Origin: Affinundibacterium seohonense
Lineage (GTDB): Bacteria > Pseudomonadota > Gammaproteobacteria > Burkholderiales > Burkholderiaceae_D
NCBI RefSeq assembly: GCF_014284305.1
Contig: NZ_JACOFW010000001.1
Span: 186,001 to 250,000 of the forward strand
Reading direction: 5' to 3'
Length of the DNA: 64,000 nt
Position numbers and translations under genes: made by a program. The first letter of the stretch is position 1. Every line of letters begins with the position of its first letter. Below, piece after piece: positions 39,200-47,450 of the stretch. The notes under the pieces are model-generated. The model was not told where the DNA came from. It was given only the letters and a program-made list of their open reading frames with translations, and ran no database searches.

Positions 39200-40452
39200 T
39201 GTCGAATGCCGATGTGAATGCAAAAATGGGGCCACTAGCGGGCGTGAAAGTGCTTGAATTGGGGACCTTGATCGCCGGACCATTTTGTTCTCGCATGCTG
39301 GCGGAGTTTGGTGCTGAGGTGATTAAAATCGAGGCGCCTGATGGTGGCGATCCTTTGCGCCATTGGCGGGTGTTGAAAGATGGCACCTCTCTGTGGTGGA
39401 GTGTGCAAGCCAGAAACAAGAAGAGTATTACGCTCAATATGAAGACGTCACAAGCGCAGCAAATTGCACGTGAATTGGCATTGGATGCAGACATCATCAT
39501 TGAGAACTATCGACCTGGCGTTTTAGAGAAGTGGCAGCTCGGTTACGATGATTTAAAAGCGATTAATCCAGCCACGATCATGGTGCGTTTGTCAGGTTAC
39601 GGACAAACTGGTCCTATGCGCGATTTACCAGGTTTCGGTGCAATCGGTGAATCGATGGGTGGTTTGCGTTACGTTTCGGGCCATCCTGATCGTCCGCCTG
39701 TGCGGGTTGGTATTTCGATTGGCGATTCTGTGGCTGCTTTGCATGGTGTAATCGGCGCCATGATGGCCTTACGATACCGCGATGTGAGTGGCGGTCGTTG
39801 GAATGGAAAGTCCGGGGCTGAGTCAGTCGCGGGGCAGGGGCAAATGGTTGATGTGGCCTTATATGAGTCCGTCTTTAATTTGATGGAATCCTTGGTGCCG
39901 GAATTCGATTTTGCTGGCGTCGTGCGAGAACGTACGGGCGGTGCTCTGCCAGGCATCGTCCCATCAAATACTTACACCACAGCAGACGATGAAAATATCG
40001 TTATTGCTGGCAATGGCGATGCGATTTTCCATCGCTTAATGTTGGCTATTGGCAGAGATGATTTGGCGCATGATCTTTCGCTACAGAGAAATGATGGTCG
40101 CGTTCCGCGCACGGCCGAGATTGATGCGGCGATTCAAGCTTGGTGCTCAACGCAGACAATCGATCAGGCTTTAGTGATTTTGCGTGCCGCCGATGTGCCT
40201 GTGGGTAAAATTTATTCAGTACGCGACATGATGAGTGATGCACAATTTCAAGCCCGCGGTATGTTTGAACAGCATCAATTCGCAGACGGTACTTCGGTGA
40301 AACTGCCAGCGATTAGTCCCAAGTTATCCGAAACGCCGGGGCAAACACAATGGCTGGGGCCAGAATTGGGCGCTCACACGGAACAAGTTTTGTCCGGGTT
40401 GGGGTATACCGAAGCGCAAATCAAAACGTTTAAAGAGCAACAAATTATTTGA
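39199..40452 (+). CDS. CaiB/BaiF (family III) CoA-transferase
   Basis: Moves CoA between carboxylic acids; formyl-CoA, carnitine and succinyl-CoA type enzymes share this fold. The 417 residues show the family blocks GVKVLELGTLIAGPFC, EVIKIEAPDGGDPLR and SLWWSVQARNKKSI, and the catalytic aspartate region MRDLPGFG. SNTYTTADDENIVIAGN and the C-terminal helical part follow. A short insertion around residues 196-212 (GGRWNGKSGAESVAGQ) is of uncertain origin. The acyl substrate cannot be read. The coupling with recR is unusual, as their roles seem unrelated. Confidence 0.9.
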   Translation: MSNADVNAKMGPLAGVKVLELGTLIAGPFCSRMLAEFGAEVIKIEAPDGGDPLRHWRVLKDGTSLWWSVQARNKKSITLNMKTSQAQQIARELALDADIIIENYRPGVLEKWQLGYDDLKAINPATIMVRLSGYGQTGPMRDLPGFGAIGESMGGLRYVSGHPDRPPVRVGISIGDSVAALHGVIGAMMALRYRDVSGGRWNGKSGAESVAGQGQMVDVALYESVFNLMESLVPEFDFAGVVRERTGGALPGIVPSNTYTTADDENIVIAGNGDAIFHRLMLAIGRDDLAHDLSLQRNDGRVPRTAEIDAAIQAWCSTQTIDQALVILRAADVPVGKIYSVRDMMSDAQFQARGMFEQHQFADGTSVKLPAISPKLSETPGQTQWLGPELGAHTEQVLSGLGYTEAQIKTFKEQQII

Positions 40453-40478
40453 ACTTGTTGCTCTTACTTATGTGAGAT

Positions 40479-41078
40479 TTATAAAGTTTTCAGATACTCG
40501 CGGATACCGGCCAACAACATTTCTACTGCCATTGCCGTCAGGATTAAGCCCATTAGGCGTTCTACGGCGGTCATGGTGCGTTCACCTAGAGCTCTTTGCA
40601 TGCGTTCAGCGCCCAGTAGTACAGCCAACCAGACTAGGGCGACAGCTACCAAAGCGCCGACATGGATAACAACTTCAGAGTGACTGTCTGACGAAAAAAG
40701 CAAAACTGTCGCTAATGACGAGGGGCCGGCCAAGGCGGGAATTGCTAAGGGTACGATAAAAGGCTCACTATCGCCCTCGGTCGCGCCAAATACCCCGCCT
40801 TCTTGCGGAAAAACCATACGTAAAGCAATCAGGAATAAGATCACACCGCCACCAATGCGCAGTGCTACTTCTGATAATTGAAGTGCATGTAAAAAGTGTT
40901 TTCCGAAAAACATAAATAATAAGAGCAATACAAAAGCAATGGCGCATTCGCGCACAACGACTCGCCAACGTCGTTCAGGGGTGACAGTCGACAGTGCGCT
41001 GACGAAAATGGGAATGTTACCGAAAGGATCGGTTACAAGTATCAGTAATATAAAAGCTTGAAAAAAGTCTTGGGTCAT
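40479..41078 (-). CDS. MarC family integral membrane protein
   Basis: Inner-membrane protein of 199 residues with about six hydrophobic helices. Family traits are LVTDPFGNIPIFVSAL near the N-terminus and the repeat-like second half with AGPSSLATVLL. MarC was once linked to multiple antibiotic resistance but this was not upheld; the function is unknown. It lies convergent to the CoA-transferase gene with a 26-bp gap. Confidence 0.9.
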   Translation of the reverse strand: MTQDFFQAFILLILVTDPFGNIPIFVSALSTVTPERRWRVVVRECAIAFVLLLLFMFFGKHFLHALQLSEVALRIGGGVILFLIALRMVFPQEGGVFGATEGDSEPFIVPLAIPALAGPSSLATVLLFSSDSHSEVVIHVGALVAVALVWLAVLLGAERMQRALGERTMTAVERLMGLILTAMAVEMLLAGIREYLKTL

Positions 41079-41256
41079 AGTGAAGAGTTTTGATTGATTT
41101 ATTTGGAATTGTTGAAGACGGATTTTGCGGTTGTTTTACACTGCGGTCAATCATTTGTGCCTTTCTCGTGGGCTAAAGAAATAAATCGCTGTATCATGTT
41201 GTAAGAAGAGTGTGCGTGATGCCGCATCACCAAGAAATTACATTGAAAAGTTAGGA

Positions 41257-41439
41257 ATGGAAAAAAATAATCGACCAGATACACCCTGTGTTGCCGTGTG
41301 TTCGACTACCTTTGACGATGTTTGCCGTGGGTGCGGTCGAACTGTCGCTGAGGTCGCAGATTGGGTGTTCATGACGCAAGAACAAAAAAATGTGGTTTGG
41401 GAACGTATATTGGCTGGGGGCTATCCTCGTAGGAACTGA
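41257..41439 (+). CDS. DUF1289 small cysteine-rich protein
   Basis: A 60-residue protein of the DUF1289 family: PCVAVCSTTFDDVCRGCGRT supplies four conserved cysteines, probably binding a metal, followed by VADWVFMTQEQKNVVWERIL. The ATG at 41257 begins just before the conserved part; a GTG at 41212 with AAGAAGAG upstream is possible and would add 15 residues. The function is unknown. A hairpin follows the stop. Confidence 0.82.
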   Translation: MEKNNRPDTPCVAVCSTTFDDVCRGCGRTVAEVADWVFMTQEQKNVVWERILAGGYPRRN

Positions 41440-41454
41440 TTTGCTGAACTTGAC

Positions 41455-41479
41455 TTTGATAATCTCAATGATTGTCAAA
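41455..41479 (+). terminator. Weak hairpin after the DUF1289 gene
   Basis: TTTGATAATC and GATTGTCAAA pair with one G-T pair over a 5-base loop, 15 bp after the stop. No T tract follows, so termination is uncertain. The remaining 196 bp to gspG probably hold the secretion operon promoter, which I could not identify. Confidence 0.4.
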
Positions 41480-41675
41480 CGATAATTTCGAAGCTTGTGC
41501 GAGTGACAGAATAATTCCTTTGAATGGAATCGAAATGCTAATTTTTTGCTCTTTTCATGTTAGGATTTCTGCCGTAAGTTTTTGTTATTATCAAGGCGCA
41601 ATTTGGTAATGATTGTTCGGTGACTATACGTAATGAGTGAAAAATAATTCAACGTAATAATGTAATGAGAATGAA

Positions 41676-42137
41676 ATGAAGAATTTAAGTGTTAAGCAAA
41701 CAAATGGCCGTCAGCAGATTTTGAACAAAGGGTTCACTCTGATTGAAATTATGATTGTGCTCGTCATCATGGGTATATTGGCTGGCTTGGTTGTGCCTAA
41801 ATTAATGGGGCGTACAGACGATGCTCGAGTTCTGCAAGCCAAGCAGGATATCTCCACTATGCTGGGTGCGCTCAAGATGTATAAACTAGATAATTTGCGT
41901 TACCCAACGACAGATCAAGGCTTGCAAGCTTTGATCACGAAGCCTACTAGCGGTCCTGCCGCGAATGGTTATAAAACGGAAGGCTATATTTCCAAGTTAG
42001 CTAAAGATCCTTGGGGCAATCCTTATCAATATATGTCGCCAGGTTTAAAATCAGATATCGAAATATTCTCTTACGGACAAGATGGTAAACCGGGTGGTGC
42101 TGGTTATGATGCCGATATCGGTTCGTGGGATCTCTAA
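41676..42137 (+). CDS. gspG: Type II secretion major pseudopilin GspG
   Basis: Main subunit of the periplasmic pseudopilus that pushes substrates through the secretin. The 153 residues have a 23-residue basic leader ending in Gly, then the processed end FTLIEIMIVLVIMGILAG with Glu5, cleaved by the prepilin peptidase GspO/PilD. The C-terminal calcium-binding globular domain has DPWGNPYQYMSPG and SYGQDGKPGGAG. It is the first gene of a twelve-gene gsp operon (G-H-I-J-K-L-M-N-D-E-F-C). No gspO is in the window. Confidence 0.96.
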   Translation: MKNLSVKQTNGRQQILNKGFTLIEIMIVLVIMGILAGLVVPKLMGRTDDARVLQAKQDISTMLGALKMYKLDNLRYPTTDQGLQALITKPTSGPAANGYKTEGYISKLAKDPWGNPYQYMSPGLKSDIEIFSYGQDGKPGGAGYDADIGSWDL

Positions 42138-42646
42138 ATACCGATTACGCTGATTCGGTGTCCGCGCAAATCAAGCGACCAGATCGCACACGTCACTCCG
42201 GCTTTACCTTGTTGGAGTTACTGGTGGTCTTGGTGATCATGGGTATCATGCTGGGGGCGGTGTCTTTGAATGCGGTTCAAAGTACACGCCAGCGCTTGCA
42301 GACTGATGCACAAAGAATCTCTTTATTACTTCAATTGGCCAGAGAAGAGGCGATTGTACGTAATCGTCAAACTGCATTTGAAGTGTTTGAGCAAGGCTAT
42401 CAATTCCTGATTTTGAATGATAATAAATGGGAGAAGATCGTCGATCTTGATACTTTGCGTGGACGCGAATTTACTTTTCCCGAAACGAAATTAAGCATTA
42501 TTTCCAATGATACCGCTGCGGCAGAAAAGCTCAGAATCATTTTTGGGCGCGAACCTGTGAGTCGGCCATTTACGATGATCTTGCGTGTGGGTTCAGATCA
42601 AGTTTCAATCAATGCGGATGGTGTTGGCCATTTCGTAGTGGAGTAG
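42125..42646 (+). CDS. gspH: Type II secretion minor pseudopilin GspH
   Basis: Minor pseudopilin of 173 residues. A leader ending in HSG precedes FTLLELLVVLVIMGIMLGAV, with Glu at position 5 after cleavage. The rest is a small beta domain (RQRLQTDAQRISLLLQLAREEAIVRNRQTAFEVF region). The start is uncertain: the GTG at 42125 overlaps gspG by 13 bp and gives an unusually long leader; a GTG at 42158 is another option. Confidence 0.88.
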   Translation: MGSLNTDYADSVSAQIKRPDRTRHSGFTLLELLVVLVIMGIMLGAVSLNAVQSTRQRLQTDAQRISLLLQLAREEAIVRNRQTAFEVFEQGYQFLILNDNKWEKIVDLDTLRGREFTFPETKLSIISNDTAAAEKLRIIFGREPVSRPFTMILRVGSDQVSINADGVGHFVVE

Positions 42647-42653
42647 GTCGCGT

Positions 42654-43049
42654 ATGCAAAAAATCACATTGCGAGATATGCCGCGCCGCTCACTAGGATT
42701 CACGCTGCTGGAGGTTTTAGTTGCCCTAGTGATCGTCGGCACCGTGCTCGGTGCCAGCTTACGCGCTGTTGCCAGTCTCGCGCAAAATAGTAGCGGATTG
42801 CGAGCCACCATGATGGCGAACTGGTCTGCGGAGAATCGATTGGCGCAAATTCGTTTAGGTAAGGAGTGGCCACAACTCGGTGAGCGCACTTTTCCTTGTC
42901 CCCAAGGTGAATTGAATTTGATGTGTGAAGAGCACGTTTTGTCGACTCCAAATCCTTCTTTTCGACGCGTTGAAGTTTTCGTTTTTGATGCTAGTGACCT
43001 TAAACGTCGTCTAGCTAAGCTGACCCAGGTGGTTCCCAATGCACCATAG
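42654..43049 (+). CDS. gspI: Type II secretion minor pseudopilin GspI
   Basis: Minor pseudopilin that with GspJ and GspK forms the tip of the pseudopilus. The 131 residues have a short leader (cleavage after SLG) and FTLLEVLVALVIVGTVLGAS with Glu5. The family segment NWSAENRLAQIRLG follows. The end overlaps gspJ by 11 bp. Confidence 0.93.
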   Translation: MQKITLRDMPRRSLGFTLLEVLVALVIVGTVLGASLRAVASLAQNSSGLRATMMANWSAENRLAQIRLGKEWPQLGERTFPCPQGELNLMCEEHVLSTPNPSFRRVEVFVFDASDLKRRLAKLTQVVPNAP

Positions 43050-43704
43050 TAGGCATACCACGTTTAGGAAAGAGTCGGGTTTTACCTTGATCGAGTTATT
43101 GGTGGCGATTGCGATTTTAGCGATCATTGCGGTAATGGGTTGGAGTGGCCTCGATAGTATTATTCGCGCCCGCCAGACCTTAAATCGAGAATTGGAGCAA
43201 AGTCGAGGTACGCAAATTAGTTTTGTCCAATTAGAAAACGATTGTGCACATTTAGTCAGTGACGCTTTGTTGCCTAGGCGTGAAAATTTACGCGCCTTCG
43301 ATACGCAATTAATTTTAATTCGTACTGTGTATGAAGATAATCGTGCGCCGCAGTTGCAAGTTGTTGCTTATCGAATGCTTGATGGCGTCTTTACGCGACG
43401 AGAATCTGTGGCGACACGTGATCTGAAAATCTTAGACTCGTATTGGCAAAGTGCATTGAATGGTAATGACAATATGCCAGTGGTTAAATTGCAGACTGAT
43501 GTGGCGATGTTTCAGATGCGAACTTGGAATAATGATGAGAACAGCTGGCGTGTCGCTGGTACCGATATAGCCGCGGGTGCGGTTCCTGTAACTCCTGCCA
43601 AGCCGGGTAAAGATGTGCCGCGCAAAACCGGTCTTGAAGTCACCATGCAATTGCTTGGGCAACAAAACCCACTTTTGAAAATTTTCTTATTAGGTGCTGC
43701 ATGA
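43039..43704 (+). CDS. gspJ: Type II secretion minor pseudopilin GspJ
   Basis: Tip minor pseudopilin, 221 residues. The leader ends KESG and is followed by FTLIELLVAIAILAIIAVMG with Glu5. The globular part has the usual RARQTLNRELEQ helix and several beta strands. The Ala/Pro/Lys-rich TDIAAGAVPVTPAKPGKD loop near residue 180 appears to be an insertion. The stop overlaps the gspK start (ATGA). Confidence 0.93.
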   Translation: MHHSRHTTFRKESGFTLIELLVAIAILAIIAVMGWSGLDSIIRARQTLNRELEQSRGTQISFVQLENDCAHLVSDALLPRRENLRAFDTQLILIRTVYEDNRAPQLQVVAYRMLDGVFTRRESVATRDLKILDSYWQSALNGNDNMPVVKLQTDVAMFQMRTWNNDENSWRVAGTDIAAGAVPVTPAKPGKDVPRKTGLEVTMQLLGQQNPLLKIFLLGAA

Positions 43705-44777
43705 AGCACCAAAAACAAAGCGGTGTGGCGGTGGTTACAGCACTGTTATTGACGACCTTGGCGATCACCATTGTTGCCAGTTTGTTTTGGCAACAGCAAG
43801 TGCAAGTGCGTTCGATTGAAAATCAGCGCTTTCAGATGCAAAAAAAGTGGGTTCTGCGCGGGGCATTAGATTGGGCTGGTTTGATTTTGCGTGAAGACAG
43901 ACGCATCAGTAAAGTAGATCATCTGGGTGAGCCTTGGGCTGTAAGTTTGGGTGACACGCGATTAGATCAATATGTTGAAAATGGACGCACCGAAGTCGAA
44001 GATAGTGATGCGACCTTGTCAGGGCAGATCAGTGATGCGCAAGCAAAATACAATCTGAATAATTTGGCAGTGAACGGACGGGTGGATCCGCGAGAGTTAG
44101 CCGTGTTCGCAAAACTGTTGAGCAATCTACGCCTTGATTCTAGTCTGGCGCAGCAAGTTGCCGTGCAGGTTGCACTGACTCAGGAGCGTGTGGTGGTTGG
44201 ACCATCAAAGCCAGATGGTACCGAAGGGGTTGAAAACCCTGTGCAGCCTAAAAATCCCGGTGATGCTGCTAATGGAGGCGCCGGTGCGGGAGCTAATGGA
44301 GGAGCAAATACAACGCCAGATGGTAGTGGTAGTGCTGTTGGTGTGCCGACAGGTTCCAATTCCACAGTACAATTCTTAAAGTTTAGTCAAATCGAAGATT
44401 TATTGTCAGTACCCGGATTTACTAGTGCAACGATTATGCGTTTGCGAAACTTTGTTACGGTGTTGCCTGACTGGACAGCAATCAATGTTAATACGACGAC
44501 AGCGGAAGTGCTTTCAGCGCGATTGCCGCAAGTTAGTATGACCGATGCTGCGCTGATGATTGCAACTAGGGATCGTGCTCACTTCTTAAATCTGGAAAAT
44601 TTTAAGTTAAATTTCCCTGATAAACTGAAGGATGTCGATCCCAAACATCTGGATTTTAGTAGCAGTTATTTTGTGGTGAATGGAAGAGTTAAATTAAATC
44701 GGTCCTTGCTAGAGGTGGACGCCTTATTCAAGCGGGATGATAAAGGTACACAGGTTTTGTGGGTAAAAGAAAATTGA
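43701..44777 (+). CDS. gspK: Type II secretion minor pseudopilin GspK
   Basis: The large tip pseudopilin, 358 residues. Cleavage after QSG gives VAVVTALLLTTLAITIVASL; as usual for GspK there is no Glu5. The globular domain has DAQAKYNLNNL and helix-hairpin-helix-like LLSVPGFTSATIMRLRNFV. A Gly/Ala/Asn-rich insertion of some 45 residues (about 170-215) is low complexity and is probably a flexible loop. A 104-bp gap to gspL follows, the largest in the operon. Confidence 0.93.
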   Translation: MKHQKQSGVAVVTALLLTTLAITIVASLFWQQQVQVRSIENQRFQMQKKWVLRGALDWAGLILREDRRISKVDHLGEPWAVSLGDTRLDQYVENGRTEVEDSDATLSGQISDAQAKYNLNNLAVNGRVDPRELAVFAKLLSNLRLDSSLAQQVAVQVALTQERVVVGPSKPDGTEGVENPVQPKNPGDAANGGAGAGANGGANTTPDGSGSAVGVPTGSNSTVQFLKFSQIEDLLSVPGFTSATIMRLRNFVTVLPDWTAINVNTTTAEVLSARLPQVSMTDAALMIATRDRAHFLNLENFKLNFPDKLKDVDPKHLDFSSSYFVVNGRVKLNRSLLEVDALFKRDDKGTQVLWVKEN

Positions 44778-44881
44778 GTTTCAGTATCGAATTTAGTGCT
44801 TATCTCAGTATTTCGCCATGCAGTAGTCACAATAATAGAAAAAGTAAAAAAACTTAATTTGGCAAAAAGGTGTAGGGGAAC

Positions 44882-46156
44882 ATGGCAAGTACGCTTTATA
44901 TACAATTACCTCCAAAAGTGGTGGCGGATACACTAGGAGGCTGGGATAGTCAGACATTTTCTTATTGTCTGGCATCAGCAGAAAAGAATATCTTGCAACA
45001 AGGGCGGCATGCATTTTCTACTTTGCAAGAATTAAGCAAGGACGCAGGTCAATTGGTTCTGTTGGTTTCTGCAAGCGACGTGAGCTTCTTGCGAGTTGCC
45101 GTTCCGCCTATGCCGTTTGCCAAAATTAAGGCTGCTCTTCCCAATCTACTGGAAGAACAGCTATTGGCTGATCCCGCTGATTTGTTGTTTGTCGCGACGC
45201 CTCCAGTCGATGGTTTTTGCGGCGTAGCGGTTGTGGTTCGGTCATGGATGGAGCAGGTCCTCGGTTTGGGGACACAACTTGGTGCTGGTCGAATTTCTGC
45301 TTTTGCAATGTCCGAAAGCACTATGCAGCACGACGACATGTCAACGATCCTGATCGAATCTGAAGCAACAAATTATCGTATGCTTGAAGTCACTGTGAAA
45401 AGTGCAGATCAAATAGCCTCAGGCCTTTGCATCGATGTGCAAAATATGGATTTACATGATCCTTCATTGATTAAGCAAATTCAAAATGCGATTGACGTCT
45501 TGGCACCCAAGGCAAATGTTCTCTTTTATGTCGATAGCGCGCTTCAGACTTGTTTGCAAAATGTTGACGTACATGAGCGGCAAGTTAAATTTTCCAATTT
45601 GGATTGGAAAAGCAAAATTGGCGGCATTTCCAATCAGACTTTAGATTTATTTTCCTCCTTGAATCTCGAAGGGAAACATAGTTTCGACTGGTACAAGTGG
45701 CGCTGGACCATGTCCCTATTGATGGCAATGCTGTTGATTAGTTTATTTGCGCTAAATTGGAAATGGTGGAGCTTACGTCGCGAGGCAAATAGCATACGCG
45801 ATTCAATCCAGGCGACTTATCAAAACAGTTTTCCAAAAGAACCTGCATCTAGACTTCCATTATTTCAAATGCAGCAGAAAATCGACACTGCCAAAAAACT
45901 AGCTGGGCAATCAAGTAATGATGATTTCTTAGTCCTGGCAGCGCAATTTGCCCAAGCATGGGACCAGTTAGTGCCAACACAAAATGTGAGCACAGTGGCG
46001 AATATGGAATATCGCGAGCACAGTTTGTTTGTGACGCCTAAAAACTTATCAGATGTCCCGCTTGAACAGCTGAAGTCCGCCTTGAAAGAGCGCGGCTTGA
46101 AGTCCGATGTTAAAGATGGTGCCATCAAAATTTCTGTTGAAGCGGGTGGTATGTGA
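44882..46156 (+). CDS. gspL: Type II secretion inner-membrane platform protein GspL
   Basis: Bitopic protein that recruits GspE to the membrane and pairs with GspM. Of its 424 residues about 1-270 form a cytoplasmic actin-like domain, with a transmembrane helix near 278-296 (SLLMAMLLISLFALNW) and a periplasmic ferredoxin-like domain at the end (SLFVTPKNLSDVPLEQLKSAL). AGGGG lies just before the ATG. Its last codons overlap the gspM start. Confidence 0.93.
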   Translation: MASTLYIQLPPKVVADTLGGWDSQTFSYCLASAEKNILQQGRHAFSTLQELSKDAGQLVLLVSASDVSFLRVAVPPMPFAKIKAALPNLLEEQLLADPADLLFVATPPVDGFCGVAVVVRSWMEQVLGLGTQLGAGRISAFAMSESTMQHDDMSTILIESEATNYRMLEVTVKSADQIASGLCIDVQNMDLHDPSLIKQIQNAIDVLAPKANVLFYVDSALQTCLQNVDVHERQVKFSNLDWKSKIGGISNQTLDLFSSLNLEGKHSFDWYKWRWTMSLLMAMLLISLFALNWKWWSLRREANSIRDSIQATYQNSFPKEPASRLPLFQMQQKIDTAKKLAGQSSNDDFLVLAAQFAQAWDQLVPTQNVSTVANMEYREHSLFVTPKNLSDVPLEQLKSALKERGLKSDVKDGAIKISVEAGGM

Positions 46157-46659
46157 TGAAACAAATGGAAATGCTGAATAAGTTGGTCCATGACTGGAAT
46201 AAGCGCGAATTGCGAGAACGCCGAATACTGATTGGTGTGGGTATGTTGGTAGTAGCGAGTTTATTGTATTTATTTGCAGTACAACCTGCTTATACCAATA
46301 TCAAAGACTTAGAAAACTCGACTCCAGCGCTTAAATTGCAAGCAGCAAATATGGCAAATATGGCGTCTCAGTATGGCGAACTTTCTAAAACGATCGCTGA
46401 AAATATTCCACCAATTACGCGGGAAACGATAGAGTCCACTTTAGCAAGGCGCAACATCAAAACGCAGTCTTTGACTGTGTCAAATGACATTGTCCGATTT
46501 CAAGTGAATGTCGTTGCTTATGCTAATTTAATGGAATGGATTTTGGAGATGCAAAAAGCAGCTCGTTTGACAGTGGATGAGGTTAAACTCACATCGTTAA
46601 CGGAAGCTGGACAGGTTAGTGCCGTTATGACCTTACGTCAGCAAAGGGCAAGTAACTAA
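46156..46659 (+). CDS. gspM: Type II secretion inner-membrane protein GspM
   Basis: Small platform protein that stabilises GspL. The 167 residues have a cytoplasmic basic start (LNKLVHDWNKRELRERR), one transmembrane helix (about 27-45, ILIGVGMLVVASLLYLF) and a periplasmic ferredoxin-like domain. The ATG at 46156 overlaps the gspL stop (TGATG); a GTG one codon earlier is also open. One base separates it from gspN. Confidence 0.92.
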   Translation: MKQMEMLNKLVHDWNKRELRERRILIGVGMLVVASLLYLFAVQPAYTNIKDLENSTPALKLQAANMANMASQYGELSKTIAENIPPITRETIESTLARRNIKTQSLTVSNDIVRFQVNVVAYANLMEWILEMQKAARLTVDEVKLTSLTEAGQVSAVMTLRQQRASN

Positions 46660-46660
46660 G

Positions 46661-47440
46661 ATGCAAAGAAAGACGTTTTTTGTTTTGTTCTTTGTTGGTG
46701 TTCTTAGTGTCTTGGGAACGCTACTCATTTTTTTGCCTGCAAGTTGGTTGGGCTTCCTATTGGAAAAACAAACCATGGGGCGAGTTAGTTTGGGAGATAT
46801 TCAAGGAAGTTTTTGGAAGGGCTCGGCATTTGTTGGTGTAGCCGTTGATGAAAAATCTGCTGTAACGCCTTTGTTTCCAGGTAGGTTTTCATGGCAGATT
46901 TCCCCGCTGATTTTATTGGGACAAGTTGCCGTCGTGTTGGAAAATAAAGTGGTGATGTCAGCGCCATTGAAGATTGATGGAAATTTTCAACAGTGGCAAG
47001 TCAGTCCGGCAAGTTTAAATTTGCCACCTGAGCGTTTAGAAGGCCTTGGTGCACCACTTAATACCATTGGACCTAGTGGCAGGATTGTTTTGCAATGGAG
47101 GCCATTAACTTTGAGCCTCGAAAAAGGAAAATTACTCATTAACGGCAGTATGCAATTGGAATTAAATGAGATGGCTTCTCGTGCATCATCTATCAAACCA
47201 TTGGGAAGCTACCGTTTAGATTTTGACTGGCGCGGCGATTCTGCTAAGTTAGCTTTGATGACGAGTCAAGGGCCTATGATGCTTGAAGGGATTGGCGCAT
47301 TACAACAAGGACGCTTCCAGTTCTCGGGTAAAGCCTATGCAGAAGCAGGGCAAGAAGAAAAAATGGCAAATCTTTTAAATTTGCTTGGGAGACGCCGCTT
47401 TGAGGGTGGCAAACAGTTTATCGCTTTAGAATATAAATGA
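46661..47440 (+). CDS. gspN: Type II secretion protein GspN
   Basis: Accessory membrane protein of 259 residues with one N-terminal helix (about 6-27) and a periplasmic beta-rich domain. Family features are LGDIQGSFWKGSA, FSWQISP and GSYRLDFDWRGDSAKL. GspN is not found in all type II systems and is not always essential; its role is poorly known. It lies between gspM and gspD, with 1 and 10 bp gaps. Confidence 0.88.
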   Translation: MQRKTFFVLFFVGVLSVLGTLLIFLPASWLGFLLEKQTMGRVSLGDIQGSFWKGSAFVGVAVDEKSAVTPLFPGRFSWQISPLILLGQVAVVLENKVVMSAPLKIDGNFQQWQVSPASLNLPPERLEGLGAPLNTIGPSGRIVLQWRPLTLSLEKGKLLINGSMQLELNEMASRASSIKPLGSYRLDFDWRGDSAKLALMTSQGPMMLEGIGALQQGRFQFSGKAYAEAGQEEKMANLLNLLGRRRFEGGKQFIALEYK

Positions 47441-47450
47441 GACAATTGGC

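Noticed and set aside
44260..44350. Gly/Ala-rich stretch in gspK as a tandem DNA repeat
   Set aside because: The bases do not repeat in register; it is a low-complexity protein loop only.
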